From contig CALEDJ010000005.1 in the NCBI GenBank assembly GCA_937951485.1, positions 124,001-188,000 of the forward strand: 64,000 nucleotides of DNA, in the 5' to 3' direction. The stretch's first letter is position 1, and every line of letters starts with the position of its first letter. This document shows positions 24,585 to 32,285 of this stretch, in pieces. The notes under the pieces were generated by a model. The model ran no database searches. It was not told the origin of the DNA and was given only the letters and a program-made list of their open reading frames with translations. This DNA is from an uncultured bacterium. Lineage in GTDB: Bacteria > Hydrogenedentota > Hydrogenedentia > Hydrogenedentales > CAILVY01. A program made the position numbers and the translations under genes.

Positions 24585-25400
24585 TTAATCCGCCATCAGC
24601 GCCTGCCAGGTCGGCCGCTCCAGAAAACTCCCGGCGACATGGCCTTCCATTTCCTCGAATTTCTTCCAGGGCATCGCAAAGGTGAACAGGTTCTTTCCGA
24701 GTTGCTTGCGCACGCCAAGCCGCGCGGAGAGGTCCGTCATGCCTACCACCGCGCGTGGGGTTTTGGCGGTTGTTTCTTTGCAGGGAAAGATGCCGATGCA
24801 CTGGCAACCTGCGGCGAAGGGAATCCGCACATTGTCCACGCCCGGGCTCCCATAGTTGGCGAGCACAACAAGCGCGGCCAGTTGGTCCGGATTCGCCATG
24901 AAAACAATAACCTGCGGTTGTTCTTTTTCAAGGTGCACTTCAGGCAGCGGCTTGAAGATCACATATTTCGCCGGGACTTGCATGATCGGGAGGTTTTCGA
25001 TGAAATCGCGTACGAGTTCCGGCGATTTCATATAGCACTCGCCGTGCAGGAAATCGTCCATGAGTTCCGCCGTCATGTACGGCGCGATCTGTTTCGCGAC
25101 CGCCCGACCCTCCGGCGAGGACTCGTTGCCCGTGGAGAGGAAACGCTGGAAGCATTCGACACCCCCCGGAAACTTCAGGTACTCGTTGCCAAAGCCAAGT
25201 CCCACGCCCCCGCCCCAGCAGCCGTAGGTTTCGGGGCTGAACACCGCGGTCTTTCCTTTTGCCGCCGCCGCCAGCCACCACATCACACAACCCCACTTTC
25301 CCGGTTTGAATGCCACCACCCTTTCCGGCATCTCGTCCGTCCAGAGAATGGCCACCGGCGGATAGGCGGCCTTGATCGCCGCTGCAATTTTGCTCTCCAT
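24585..25400 (-). CDS. DUF169 family protein
   Basis: This 271-residue soluble protein belongs to DUF169, a family of unknown biochemical function common in anaerobes. Features are 'MESKIAAAIKAAYPPVAILWTDEMPE', 'WGCVMWWLAAAAKGKTAVFSPETYGCWGGGVGLGF' and 'MANPDQLAALVVLANYGSPGVDNVRIPFAAGCQCIGIFPC', followed by 'LSARLGVRKQLGKNLFTFAMPWKKFEEM'. The conserved Cys residues in 'YGCWGG' and 'AAGCQCIG' could bind metal, but this is only an inference. It has no signal peptide. It lies 22 bp downstream of the GxxExxY pseudogene and divergent from the next gene. Confidence 0.8.
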   Translation of the reverse strand: MESKIAAAIKAAYPPVAILWTDEMPERVVAFKPGKWGCVMWWLAAAAKGKTAVFSPETYGCWGGGVGLGFGNEYLKFPGGVECFQRFLSTGNESSPEGRAVAKQIAPYMTAELMDDFLHGECYMKSPELVRDFIENLPIMQVPAKYVIFKPLPEVHLEKEQPQVIVFMANPDQLAALVVLANYGSPGVDNVRIPFAAGCQCIGIFPCKETTAKTPRAVVGMTDLSARLGVRKQLGKNLFTFAMPWKKFEEMEGHVAGSFLERPTWQALMAD

Positions 25401-25589
25401 GAGATGTAATTCCTTTTTTTGCGGTAAACTGATGTCGCTTCATTATGCGGCGATGATCCGGACCACGCAAATTACGCCTGCGCAATCCTGGCGATGGAAA
25501 AGCATAAGCAATCTGCGCGGATGGAAACGCGGGTGATTGGGGGGGCATAATGCCGCTTGGATGTCAATCAACCTTGAGAGGGTCTGAAC

Positions 25590-26606
25590 ATGTCAACGAC
25601 AGTATCTTTCCTGCGATGTTTTCTGATTGTTGCGATGCTGCTGTTCTCCCTTTCCTGCATGGCGCAGGCGCGCGACGCCGCCGCGTTTTTCCCTGAGACG
25701 GAGGACCCCTTCATGGGCAACTGGAAGGGGCGCTGGTCAGCGGAGGAGGATGTTAATCCGGACATTGCGGCGCAGGTGATTGCGCGTGGTCGAAACCGCT
25801 ACGAAATCCGGATCGTGTCGAAATTGTTTATGCGTTGCCCACCGCTTGCACAATTCGAGGTTGAACCCAAGGGCGATACGATTACCTTCAGCGAGGCCGG
25901 CATTCGCGGGAAAATCCAGGGGGGCCTGTTCACCGGAAGCCAAGGCAAGAAAACCTTTGAGATGCGCCGTTATGTGCATGAAATCCCCACGCTCGGCGCC
26001 CCGCCGCCGGAAGGCGCGCTGGTGCTGTTCGACGGGTCGAATTTCGATCAGTGGGAAGCCGCAGAGGGGTGGGAAATCCTGGAGGACGGCGTGGCGCTGG
26101 TTACGCCCACCGGAAAATATCTGGTGTCGAAGGGACGTTTCAGGGATGTGAAACTGCATGTGGAATTCATGCTGCCTTTGATGCCGACAGCCCGCGGGCA
26201 GCAACGCGGCAACAGTGGGGTTTTTCTTCAGGACAAGTACGAGGTGCAGATACTCGACAGTTTCGGGCTGGAAGGCTATTACGACGAGTGCGGTGCGCTC
26301 TACAAGGTCGCCGCGCCCATGGTGAACGCCTGCCTGCCGCCGCTGGTCTGGCAGGCCTATGACATCGAATACCGCGCGCCGCGCTTCGACGAGGCCGGCA
26401 ATCTCCTCGCCTATCCGCGCATGACCGTTTATCACAACGGCGTGCTCATCCACAACGATCAGGAGATGCCGCAGATTACCGCGTGGAAGGAACGAGAACG
26501 GCTTGAAGCGCCGCCCCGTGAGCCCGGCCCCATCAAACTGCAGGGACACAACAACTTCGTGAAATTCCGCAACATTTGGCTTGTTGAATTGGACGGCGAC
26601 CGCTGA
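25590..26606 (+). CDS. Secreted DUF1080 (3-keto-disaccharide hydrolase-like) protein
   Basis: This 338-residue exported protein has a hydrophobic signal (residues about 7-28, ending near 'CMAQARDA'). An N-terminal region of about 100 residues with 'DPFMGNWKGRW' precedes a DUF1080 domain from about residue 140: 'GALVLFDGSNFDQWE', 'VKLHVEFMLPL', 'NSGVFLQDKYEVQILDSFG', 'VYHNGVLIHNDQEMP' and 'IKLQGHNNFVKFRNIWL'. DUF1080 proteins include 3-keto-glycoside hydrolases and sugar-binding jelly rolls in soil and gut bacteria. It is convergent with the glutamate-synthase-like gene. Confidence 0.85.
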   Translation: MSTTVSFLRCFLIVAMLLFSLSCMAQARDAAAFFPETEDPFMGNWKGRWSAEEDVNPDIAAQVIARGRNRYEIRIVSKLFMRCPPLAQFEVEPKGDTITFSEAGIRGKIQGGLFTGSQGKKTFEMRRYVHEIPTLGAPPPEGALVLFDGSNFDQWEAAEGWEILEDGVALVTPTGKYLVSKGRFRDVKLHVEFMLPLMPTARGQQRGNSGVFLQDKYEVQILDSFGLEGYYDECGALYKVAAPMVNACLPPLVWQAYDIEYRAPRFDEAGNLLAYPRMTVYHNGVLIHNDQEMPQITAWKERERLEAPPREPGPIKLQGHNNFVKFRNIWLVELDGDR

Positions 26607-26662
26607 TTTTTTGCTTAGACGGTTTTTGCTTTCTTCAGGCCCGCCCATCGCCCGGCGCGCGG

Positions 26663-28201
26663 TCAGGCGTGTTCAATGCCTGCGTGGCGCGCGATTTCGT
26701 CGCTGATGGTGACCAGGTCGCTGCGGTCGAGTGCGTGAATGTCGCTGCGCCCGCTGATCCGCGCAAACGTTTCCAATTCGCGGCGCATGGCCGCGAAGCA
26801 ATTGACCAGCCGCTGCGTGGACTGGCCGACGTCAAATCTGGCGCGCAATGCGGGGTCCTGTGTGGTGATACCGACCGGACATTTCCCTGTGTGGCAAACG
26901 CGATATTGCTGACAGCCGATCGCGATCAGCGCGGCTGTGGCCAGCGCCACGGCGTCCGCTCCCATGGCCAGGGCCTTGGCGATGTCCGCGCTATCACGGA
27001 ATCCCCCGGTGATGCAGAGGGTGGCGGGGCAGCCGGCTTTGTCCAGGAAGCGTCGCGCACGGTACAGGGCGTAGACCGGGGGGAGACAGGTGTTGTCTTT
27101 GACAAAGACCGGCCCTGCGCCGGTGCCGCCGCCCCGGCAATCAATGGTGATGAAATCGGGTTTGGCGGCTGTTACAATCGCCAGGTCTTCCTCGATATGG
27201 CCTGCAGCAATCTTGACGCCCACGGGCCGGCCTTCCGCCCATTCGCGCAGTTGGGCCACGGTGTGAATGAGGTCTTCCGGACGTTTCAGATGGAAAGGGC
27301 GGTTCGGCGAGACGCTGTCCCGGCCAAGGGGAATGCCCCGGATGGCCGCTATTTCTTTCGTGATCTTCGCTTTGGGCAGATGGCCGCCGAGACCGGGTTT
27401 GGCCGCCTGGCCAATCTTGATCTCGACGGCATCGGCCTGTCGCACGGCCTCCTGGCGATACGAAAAATCCGCCGTGCCGATTTCGTAGATGTAGATACCC
27501 GCTTCGGCGCGTTCGTCCGGAAGCAGTCCGCCTTCGCCGGAGCAAATCGCCGTGCCCATGCGGCGCGAACCGCGCGCCAGCGCTGTTTTCGCTTCACGCG
27601 ACAACGCGCCGAAGGACATGTGCGAAACGTAGAACGGGATATCCAGTGTCACGGGGCCTTCCGCCGTTGGGCCGATCACCGTGCGCATGACCACCGGCTC
27701 GTCTTCATTGAGAGGAAGCCGGTGTAACTGCGCGCCCTTGAAGAGGATGTCATCCCAACCGGGCACTGGGCATCTGGTGCGCATGGCCGTCACTTCGCTC
27801 TGTCCTGTAAGCGCCAACTGCTGGATGCGGGCGAAGCGCGGTTCGACGTCATCTTTATCACGTCGCCACGCGGCCAGATAATCCGCGCGCAAACCGCGGG
27901 CCTCTGCGTGGGGTGCTGCTGCCTCGGCGGGCTTTTGCGCCTCGAAATCATCGGGACCTGCGCCGCACTGCGGGCATTCCGAGGGCGGCTGCTCGCCGGT
28001 GTGGACATGACCGCACACAACGCAAACCCACGCCGCAGGGGGCGTTGCGGCGCGTTCATCGTCCGCCGCATCCGCTATTTCGATGGCTTCGAACTGGGTG
28101 GCATCGGCCCCGCAGACCGGGCATTCTTCGGGTGGCTCCGGACCTTTATGGACATACTCACAAACCATGCAGCGCCATGTCTTGACTTTTTTCCCGGGCA
28201 T
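26663..28201 (-). CDS. FMN-dependent glutamate synthase-like protein with two N-terminal rubredoxin domains
   Basis: From ATG 28201 this is a 512-residue protein. Two rubredoxin-like iron sites come first: 'WRCMVCEYVHKGPEPPEECPVCG' and 'WVCVVCGHVHTGEQPPSECPQCG', each with two Cys pairs. The rest is the FMN-binding domain of glutamate synthase (GltB-like): 'FYVSHMSFGALSREAKTALARG', 'AKPGLGGHLPKAKITKEIA' and 'TIDCRGGGTGAGPVFVKDN'. A 3Fe-4S-type Cys motif, 'GCQQYRVCHTGKCPVGI', follows. There is no glutaminase domain. The rubredoxins suggest electrons come through iron sites. It lies 59 bp downstream of rubrerythrin on the same strand, which suggests a redox or oxidative-stress role in an anaerobe. 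Confidence 0.88.
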   Translation of the reverse strand: MPGKKVKTWRCMVCEYVHKGPEPPEECPVCGADATQFEAIEIADAADDERAATPPAAWVCVVCGHVHTGEQPPSECPQCGAGPDDFEAQKPAEAAAPHAEARGLRADYLAAWRRDKDDVEPRFARIQQLALTGQSEVTAMRTRCPVPGWDDILFKGAQLHRLPLNEDEPVVMRTVIGPTAEGPVTLDIPFYVSHMSFGALSREAKTALARGSRRMGTAICSGEGGLLPDERAEAGIYIYEIGTADFSYRQEAVRQADAVEIKIGQAAKPGLGGHLPKAKITKEIAAIRGIPLGRDSVSPNRPFHLKRPEDLIHTVAQLREWAEGRPVGVKIAAGHIEEDLAIVTAAKPDFITIDCRGGGTGAGPVFVKDNTCLPPVYALYRARRFLDKAGCPATLCITGGFRDSADIAKALAMGADAVALATAALIAIGCQQYRVCHTGKCPVGITTQDPALRARFDVGQSTQRLVNCFAAMRRELETFARISGRSDIHALDRSDLVTISDEIARHAGIEHA

Positions 28202-28260
28202 TGATGCAGTCTCCCCGTTGCGCTGAACACGCGACAGACCATTCAGCGCCAGGTGCGGGC

Positions 28261-28764
28261 CTATTTGATTTCCATGAAGCGTTCGCGTGGCGCATTGCAC
28301 ACGGGGCAGCGGTCGGGCAGTTCATCGCCGACGATGGTATGGCCGCAAATGGCGCAGACGTAGATCGGCGCGGCAGGCAGGTCTTTTCCCGCCTTGACGG
28401 CGTCCAAGGCCTCGGCATAAAGATTGTAATGCGTTTGCTCGACGGCCATAGCGTTCTTGAAACTGATCTCCGCCTTCTTGTCCCCTTCCTGAATCGCGGC
28501 TTCCACATAAGGGGGATACATTTCCCGGAACTCATGGCCTTCGCCGGCCATGGCTTCCGCGAGATTGGCCGTCGTGTCATCGATACCGCCCATGGCGCGC
28601 AGGTGGGCATGCGCATGCACGGTCTCCGCTTCCGCCGCCGCGCGGAACAGTTTCGCCACCTGCGGAAATCCGTCCTGTTCGGCCTTCTTCGCAAATGCGA
28701 GATACTTCCGGTTGGCCTGGCTTTCCCCCGCGAACGCCGCTTTCAGATTCTCTTTGCTACCCAT
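28261..28764 (-). CDS. Rubrerythrin
   Basis: This 167-residue peroxide-reducing protein consists of a diiron four-helix domain followed by a rubredoxin domain. The diiron ligands are visible in 'FAGESQANRKYLAFA', 'AAAEAETVHAHAHL' and 'AMAVEQTHYNLYAEAL'. The C-terminal iron site is 'YVCAICGHTIVGDELPDRCPVCNA'. It is full length. In anaerobes rubrerythrin reduces hydrogen peroxide using electrons from rubredoxin-type carriers, and the rubredoxin-fused flavoprotein directly downstream is a plausible partner. A possible sigma-54 promoter lies about 390 bp upstream (29154-29171). Confidence 0.94.
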   Translation of the reverse strand: MGSKENLKAAFAGESQANRKYLAFAKKAEQDGFPQVAKLFRAAAEAETVHAHAHLRAMGGIDDTTANLAEAMAGEGHEFREMYPPYVEAAIQEGDKKAEISFKNAMAVEQTHYNLYAEALDAVKAGKDLPAAPIYVCAICGHTIVGDELPDRCPVCNAPRERFMEIK

Positions 28765-28910
28765 GATGTCGTCTCCTTTCTCCGGCGGCGCACGTACGGC
28801 ACCCGCTGTTCGGGTTCTTCAGACAGAGATTTTCCCCATGTCGTGGTGATTGTCCGGAAGCATATCAGAAACGATTCAGACCTTTCATTTTTCGTGACAT
28901 TTTGGCCGAC

Positions 28911-29008
28911 TGAAGCAATCACTTCGCGTAATCCCGACGAATGTACTGATTCAAGACAGACGCGCGGTTCATGTATGTTGAACATGGTCTCCAGATGAAT
29001 TGGCGCTG
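28911..29008. repeat. Dispersed 100-bp repeat, copy 1
   Basis: Strong match to 55832-55933, including GAAGCAATCACTTCGCGTA in both copies, with scattered substitutions and small indels. A short fragment (GCTTCAGTCGG with flanks) also recurs near 46131. Confidence 0.65.
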
Positions 29009-29104
29009 ATTCGGCGTGCGCCGTCTGTTCGGCGCTTTGGCTAAGTTTTCCAATCCATGCTGCCCTATCCAGGCAACGCGCCGAACAGACGGCGCACGCC
29101 GAAT
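29009..29104. repeat. Perfect 27-bp inverted repeat with 42-bp loop
   Basis: The arms at 29009-29035 and 29078-29104 are exact reverse complements, GC-rich and contain TGCGCCGTCTGTTCGGCGC. It directly abuts copy 1 of the 100-bp repeat. It could be a cruciform, a transcription attenuator, or a non-autonomous mobile remnant. Confidence 0.85.
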
Positions 29105-29153
29105 ACTTGCCTCCGCGAACCGTGGGATGCAACGGGGGAGAATGTGACTGATA

Positions 29154-29171
29154 TTGCAAGGTCTTGGCCAG
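29154..29171 (-). promoter_or_regulatory. Sigma-54-like promoter, leftward
   Basis: On the minus strand, CTGGCCAAGACCTTGCAA has TGGC, ten bases between GG and GC, and TTGCA. It faces rubrerythrin, whose start is about 380 nt away, with the 27-bp inverted repeat in the leader. Chance occurrence cannot be excluded. Confidence 0.45.
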
Positions 29172-29268
29172 TTGGTGTTCCCTGGGGCTCATGCGGCATG
29201 ATAGGTGTCGGTTGAAACGATTTTGGGAAACATGTCCGGTTTGGGACCGGGATATCGGAGAGACGATC

Positions 29269-30675
29269 ATGAAGAAAAAGACATTGGGGCGGCGGGCGTT
29301 CATGCGGGCGGCATCGGGAATGCTGGCGGGCGCGGGGGTGGGCGCGCTGGCGTCGGGGCGCTGTGCGCCGGCGCGGGCGGTGACAGCGAACAGAAAGCGA
29401 TTGGCGGTGTTTCAGTGCGATGTCACCCCGCCTCTGGGCACGGTTATGTACTCCAGTTATGAGCCGTTGACGGTGGTCGAGCATCCGCTGCTGGCGAAAG
29501 GCGTCATCCTGGAAGAGGACGGCGTCTGCCATGTGCTGTGCGCGGTGGATTGGTGCGAGTTGCTGAATTCAACCCATCGCATGTTCCGCGAGAAACTGGC
29601 CGCCGCAACGGAAACGGATATTTCGCGGGTCGCCGTGCAGACGGTGCATCAGCACACCGCGCCCTATGCCGACGGCGATGCCTTCCGCCTGTTGCAGGCG
29701 GCGGAGAATCCCCCGGCCACGCCCGGCCCGGAAACGCTGGAAGGGCCGGCGGATCGCCTGGCGGAGTCGGCGCGCCGCGCCATGGCGTCGCTTGCGCCCT
29801 ATGACGGCGTGGGGGTCGGACGGGCGAAGGTGGAGCGTGTGGCGTCGAACCGGCGCGTGCCGATTGGAGAGGGCAAGGTGGGGTTCCGGGCGAGTTCCTG
29901 CCGCGACCCGAAACTGGTGGAGGCGCCCGAAGGCGAGATTGATCCCTTCGTCAAGACCGTAACGTTTTTTTCCGGCGACACGCCGCTGGTCCGGATGCAC
30001 TACTACGCAACGCACCCGCAGAGTTTCTATGGCGACACCCGCGCGTCATACGATTTCCCCGGCATGGCGCGCGAAACCCTCCAGGAAAAGGAGGGCATTT
30101 TCCAGATTTACTTCACGGAATGCGCGGGGGACATCGCGGCGGGGAAATACAACGATGGATCGCGCGAGGCGCGCGAAGGGTTGTATCAACGGTTGCTTGC
30201 AGGCATGGAGGCGTCGGTGTCGGCAACAACACGGATTCCGCTGGAGGAAATTCGCTGGCGCACGGAACCTTTGCGGCTCACCCCGCGCGATGACGCCGGA
30301 TATGGCGAGGCGGAAATGCGCGCGCAGTTGGCGGCGAATCCCGCCGAGACGCCCCGCAAGCGATACGACGCCGCCTACGCCCTCGCCTTTCGCGAACGCG
30401 CCCACGTTCCGTTTGAATTGAGTTCGCTGGAGATGGGGGGCATCCACATCCTGCACCTGCCCGGCGAACCGATGATTCCCTACCAGTTCTACGCCCAATC
30501 CCTGCGGCCCGACGCGACGGTGCTGGTCGCCGGCTACGGCGACTGCGCGCCGGCCTACCTGTGCCTGGAGCGGTCCTTTGCGGAAGGCGGCTACGAACCT
30601 TCCGCGTCGCTGATAGTCCCGGAATCAGAACCCTTGATCCGCGCGGCAATTCAAAGATTGATGGGCATGGCCTGA
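29269..30675 (+). CDS. Tat-exported neutral/alkaline ceramidase-like protein
   Basis: From ATG 29269 this is a 468-residue protein with a twin-arginine signal ('LGRRAFMRAASGMLAGAGVGALASG'). The mature part begins 'RLAVFQCDVTPPLGTVMYSSYEPLTVVEHPLLAKGVILEEDG', the pattern of the neutral/alkaline non-lysosomal ceramidase N-domain. 'VQTVHQHTAPYADGDAF' and 'MHYYATHPQSFYGDT' give metal-binding histidines. Similar proteins in Planctomycetota-type genomes are annotated as ceramidase-like without proof of lipid cleavage. The function may be amide hydrolysis of a lipid or glycan. It is the first gene of a rightward group but lies 34 bp before DUF58, a functionally unrelated gene. Confidence 0.75.
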   Translation: MKKKTLGRRAFMRAASGMLAGAGVGALASGRCAPARAVTANRKRLAVFQCDVTPPLGTVMYSSYEPLTVVEHPLLAKGVILEEDGVCHVLCAVDWCELLNSTHRMFREKLAAATETDISRVAVQTVHQHTAPYADGDAFRLLQAAENPPATPGPETLEGPADRLAESARRAMASLAPYDGVGVGRAKVERVASNRRVPIGEGKVGFRASSCRDPKLVEAPEGEIDPFVKTVTFFSGDTPLVRMHYYATHPQSFYGDTRASYDFPGMARETLQEKEGIFQIYFTECAGDIAAGKYNDGSREAREGLYQRLLAGMEASVSATTRIPLEEIRWRTEPLRLTPRDDAGYGEAEMRAQLAANPAETPRKRYDAAYALAFRERAHVPFELSSLEMGGIHILHLPGEPMIPYQFYAQSLRPDATVLVAGYGDCAPAYLCLERSFAEGGYEPSASLIVPESEPLIRAAIQRLMGMA

Positions 30676-30709
30676 TTGTTCCGCGCCGCAAACGTGATAC
30701 CATAGACGC

Positions 30710-31999
30710 ATGAAAAATGCGTTCTGGTTTGCCGCCGCCGGTGTCGCCCTGGTGGTCGCCTTTATTGCACAAAGCCCCTACATGGCTTTTGCCATGTACG
30801 CTTTCCTGCTGCTGGTGGGGCTGGCGAACCTGTCGTCGCTGGCGTGGATCAGCGGCCTGGACTGCGAGCGGAGCATCAGCCGGACCACCGTGCAGCAGGG
30901 CGAAGATGCCGAAATCGAGGTAACGATACGCAACGACCGGGGCTGGCCGATCCCCTGGATTTATTTTGAGGATTACCACCCCCAGGATTTTCCGCGCGTC
31001 GGCGACAACAAACGGCTGGCCATCCTGATGCCGGGCAGGTCCGTCACGCTGAAATACCGGCTGACCTTTCCCCGGCGCGGATACCACAGGGTCGGGCCGG
31101 TGCTGATGGAATCGGGCGACCTCTTCGGCCTGCAGAAACGCTTCCGGACCGGCGTCCGCCGCGATTACGTTTCGGTGCTGCCCACCGTCGCCTACATAGA
31201 CACCTTCAACATCGCCGCGAAGCGGCCGCAAGGGCCGGTGCGCATCTCGAACCGCATCTATGAAGACCCGACCCGCATCCACAACATCCGCGAGTACATC
31301 CCTGGAGACCCGATGCGCGCCATTCATTGGAAAGCCACGGCGCGTACCGGCGTGCTCCACGTGAAAACCCACGCACCGTCCAGCGTCACCGGCGGCACGC
31401 TTATCCTCGATCTGCACGAGGACAGTTACCTGCCGGAAAAACGCGAGGAGCGGATCGAACTCGCCGTCACCACGACCGCATCCATCGCCTGCCTGCTCCA
31501 GATGTCGGGCGAGCAGGTCGGCATGATCACCAACGCGGGCGATGCGGCAGAGGCCGCCCGCTATGAAGTGGAAAGCCAGGGCGCGCTCGCCCGCGACGAG
31601 GCGGACGAATATCTTCAGATGGAATCCGACCCGACGCGGATCAGCCCGCTTTCCGTGATGACGGCGCGAAGCCCGATCCAGGCCATGAAGATCATCGAGA
31701 ATCTGGCGCGGGTTGTGCCGGGCCGAGGGCTGGACGCCGTGAACATGATTCTCTCCGAACACGAGCGCCTCCCGCGCGACGCAGCCCTGCTGCCCGTCGT
31801 GCCGCAGGTGAGCGATCGGCTGGCGTTGACGCTCGCCTCCATGAAGGAAGTCGGCTTCAACGTGACGGTCTTTTTCATCAAGCACCAGCAGGGCTACGAA
31901 GAGGCGGCGTCCCTGCTCGCGCCGCACAACATCCACGTCTTTCACATCGAGCATGAATGGAGTCTGCACGAGATTTCCCCGGCGAAGATTGGACAGTAA
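30710..31999 (+). CDS. DUF58 domain membrane protein
   Basis: This 429-residue protein has two N-terminal membrane helices (about 5-20 and 25-45), a beta-sandwich region, and the DUF58 hallmark 'REYIPGDPMRAIHWKATARTGVLHVK' (about residues 195-220). A VWA-like segment follows. In many bacteria DUF58 proteins are encoded with a MoxR ATPase and a transglutaminase or DUF4129 protein, where they are thought to act in envelope assembly. Here the DUF4129 partner is next downstream (286 bp), but no MoxR gene is in the window. Confidence 0.88.
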   Translation: MKNAFWFAAAGVALVVAFIAQSPYMAFAMYAFLLLVGLANLSSLAWISGLDCERSISRTTVQQGEDAEIEVTIRNDRGWPIPWIYFEDYHPQDFPRVGDNKRLAILMPGRSVTLKYRLTFPRRGYHRVGPVLMESGDLFGLQKRFRTGVRRDYVSVLPTVAYIDTFNIAAKRPQGPVRISNRIYEDPTRIHNIREYIPGDPMRAIHWKATARTGVLHVKTHAPSSVTGGTLILDLHEDSYLPEKREERIELAVTTTASIACLLQMSGEQVGMITNAGDAAEAARYEVESQGALARDEADEYLQMESDPTRISPLSVMTARSPIQAMKIIENLARVVPGRGLDAVNMILSEHERLPRDAALLPVVPQVSDRLALTLASMKEVGFNVTVFFIKHQQGYEEAASLLAPHNIHVFHIEHEWSLHEISPAKIGQ

Positions 32000-32285
32000 A
32001 GCATAACGAAGCCCGCCGACCAGAAGCACAAAGGACACAAAGGACATAAAGGACGACAAGGACAGCAAGGCCCAAGAGAGTCAGACAGAATGAATAAAAC
32101 GACAAACACAACAGCCATGCAGCAAAGATCATTCTCCATGCCTGTTCGAGAATCTGTTCTTTCAGCGTGTGCCTTTTGCGCAATATGGTTGTCTTTTCAT
32201 TTGTCTTTTGTTTTCCTGGGCGCTAAACCGTCCTGTATGTCCTTTTTGTCCTTAGAAAAATTTTCTCCCCCCCGGATTTTTCCCC
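32000..32285. repeat. AAAGGACA-type direct repeats between DUF58 and DUF4129 genes
   Basis: About 32025-32070 holds five or so imperfect 9-10-bp units around AAAGGAC(A). A complementary GTCCTTTTTGTCCTTAG lies near 32237, so the two ends could pair. No gene is seen in the gap. Confidence 0.5.

Larger units (their letters stand above)
28765..29268. other. Repeat-rich intergenic region between divergent genes
   Basis: A 504-bp gap with no gene. It contains one copy of an imperfect 100-bp dispersed repeat (28911-29008), a perfect 27-bp inverted repeat (29009-29104) and a leftward sigma-54-like site (29154-29171). Confidence 0.7.
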
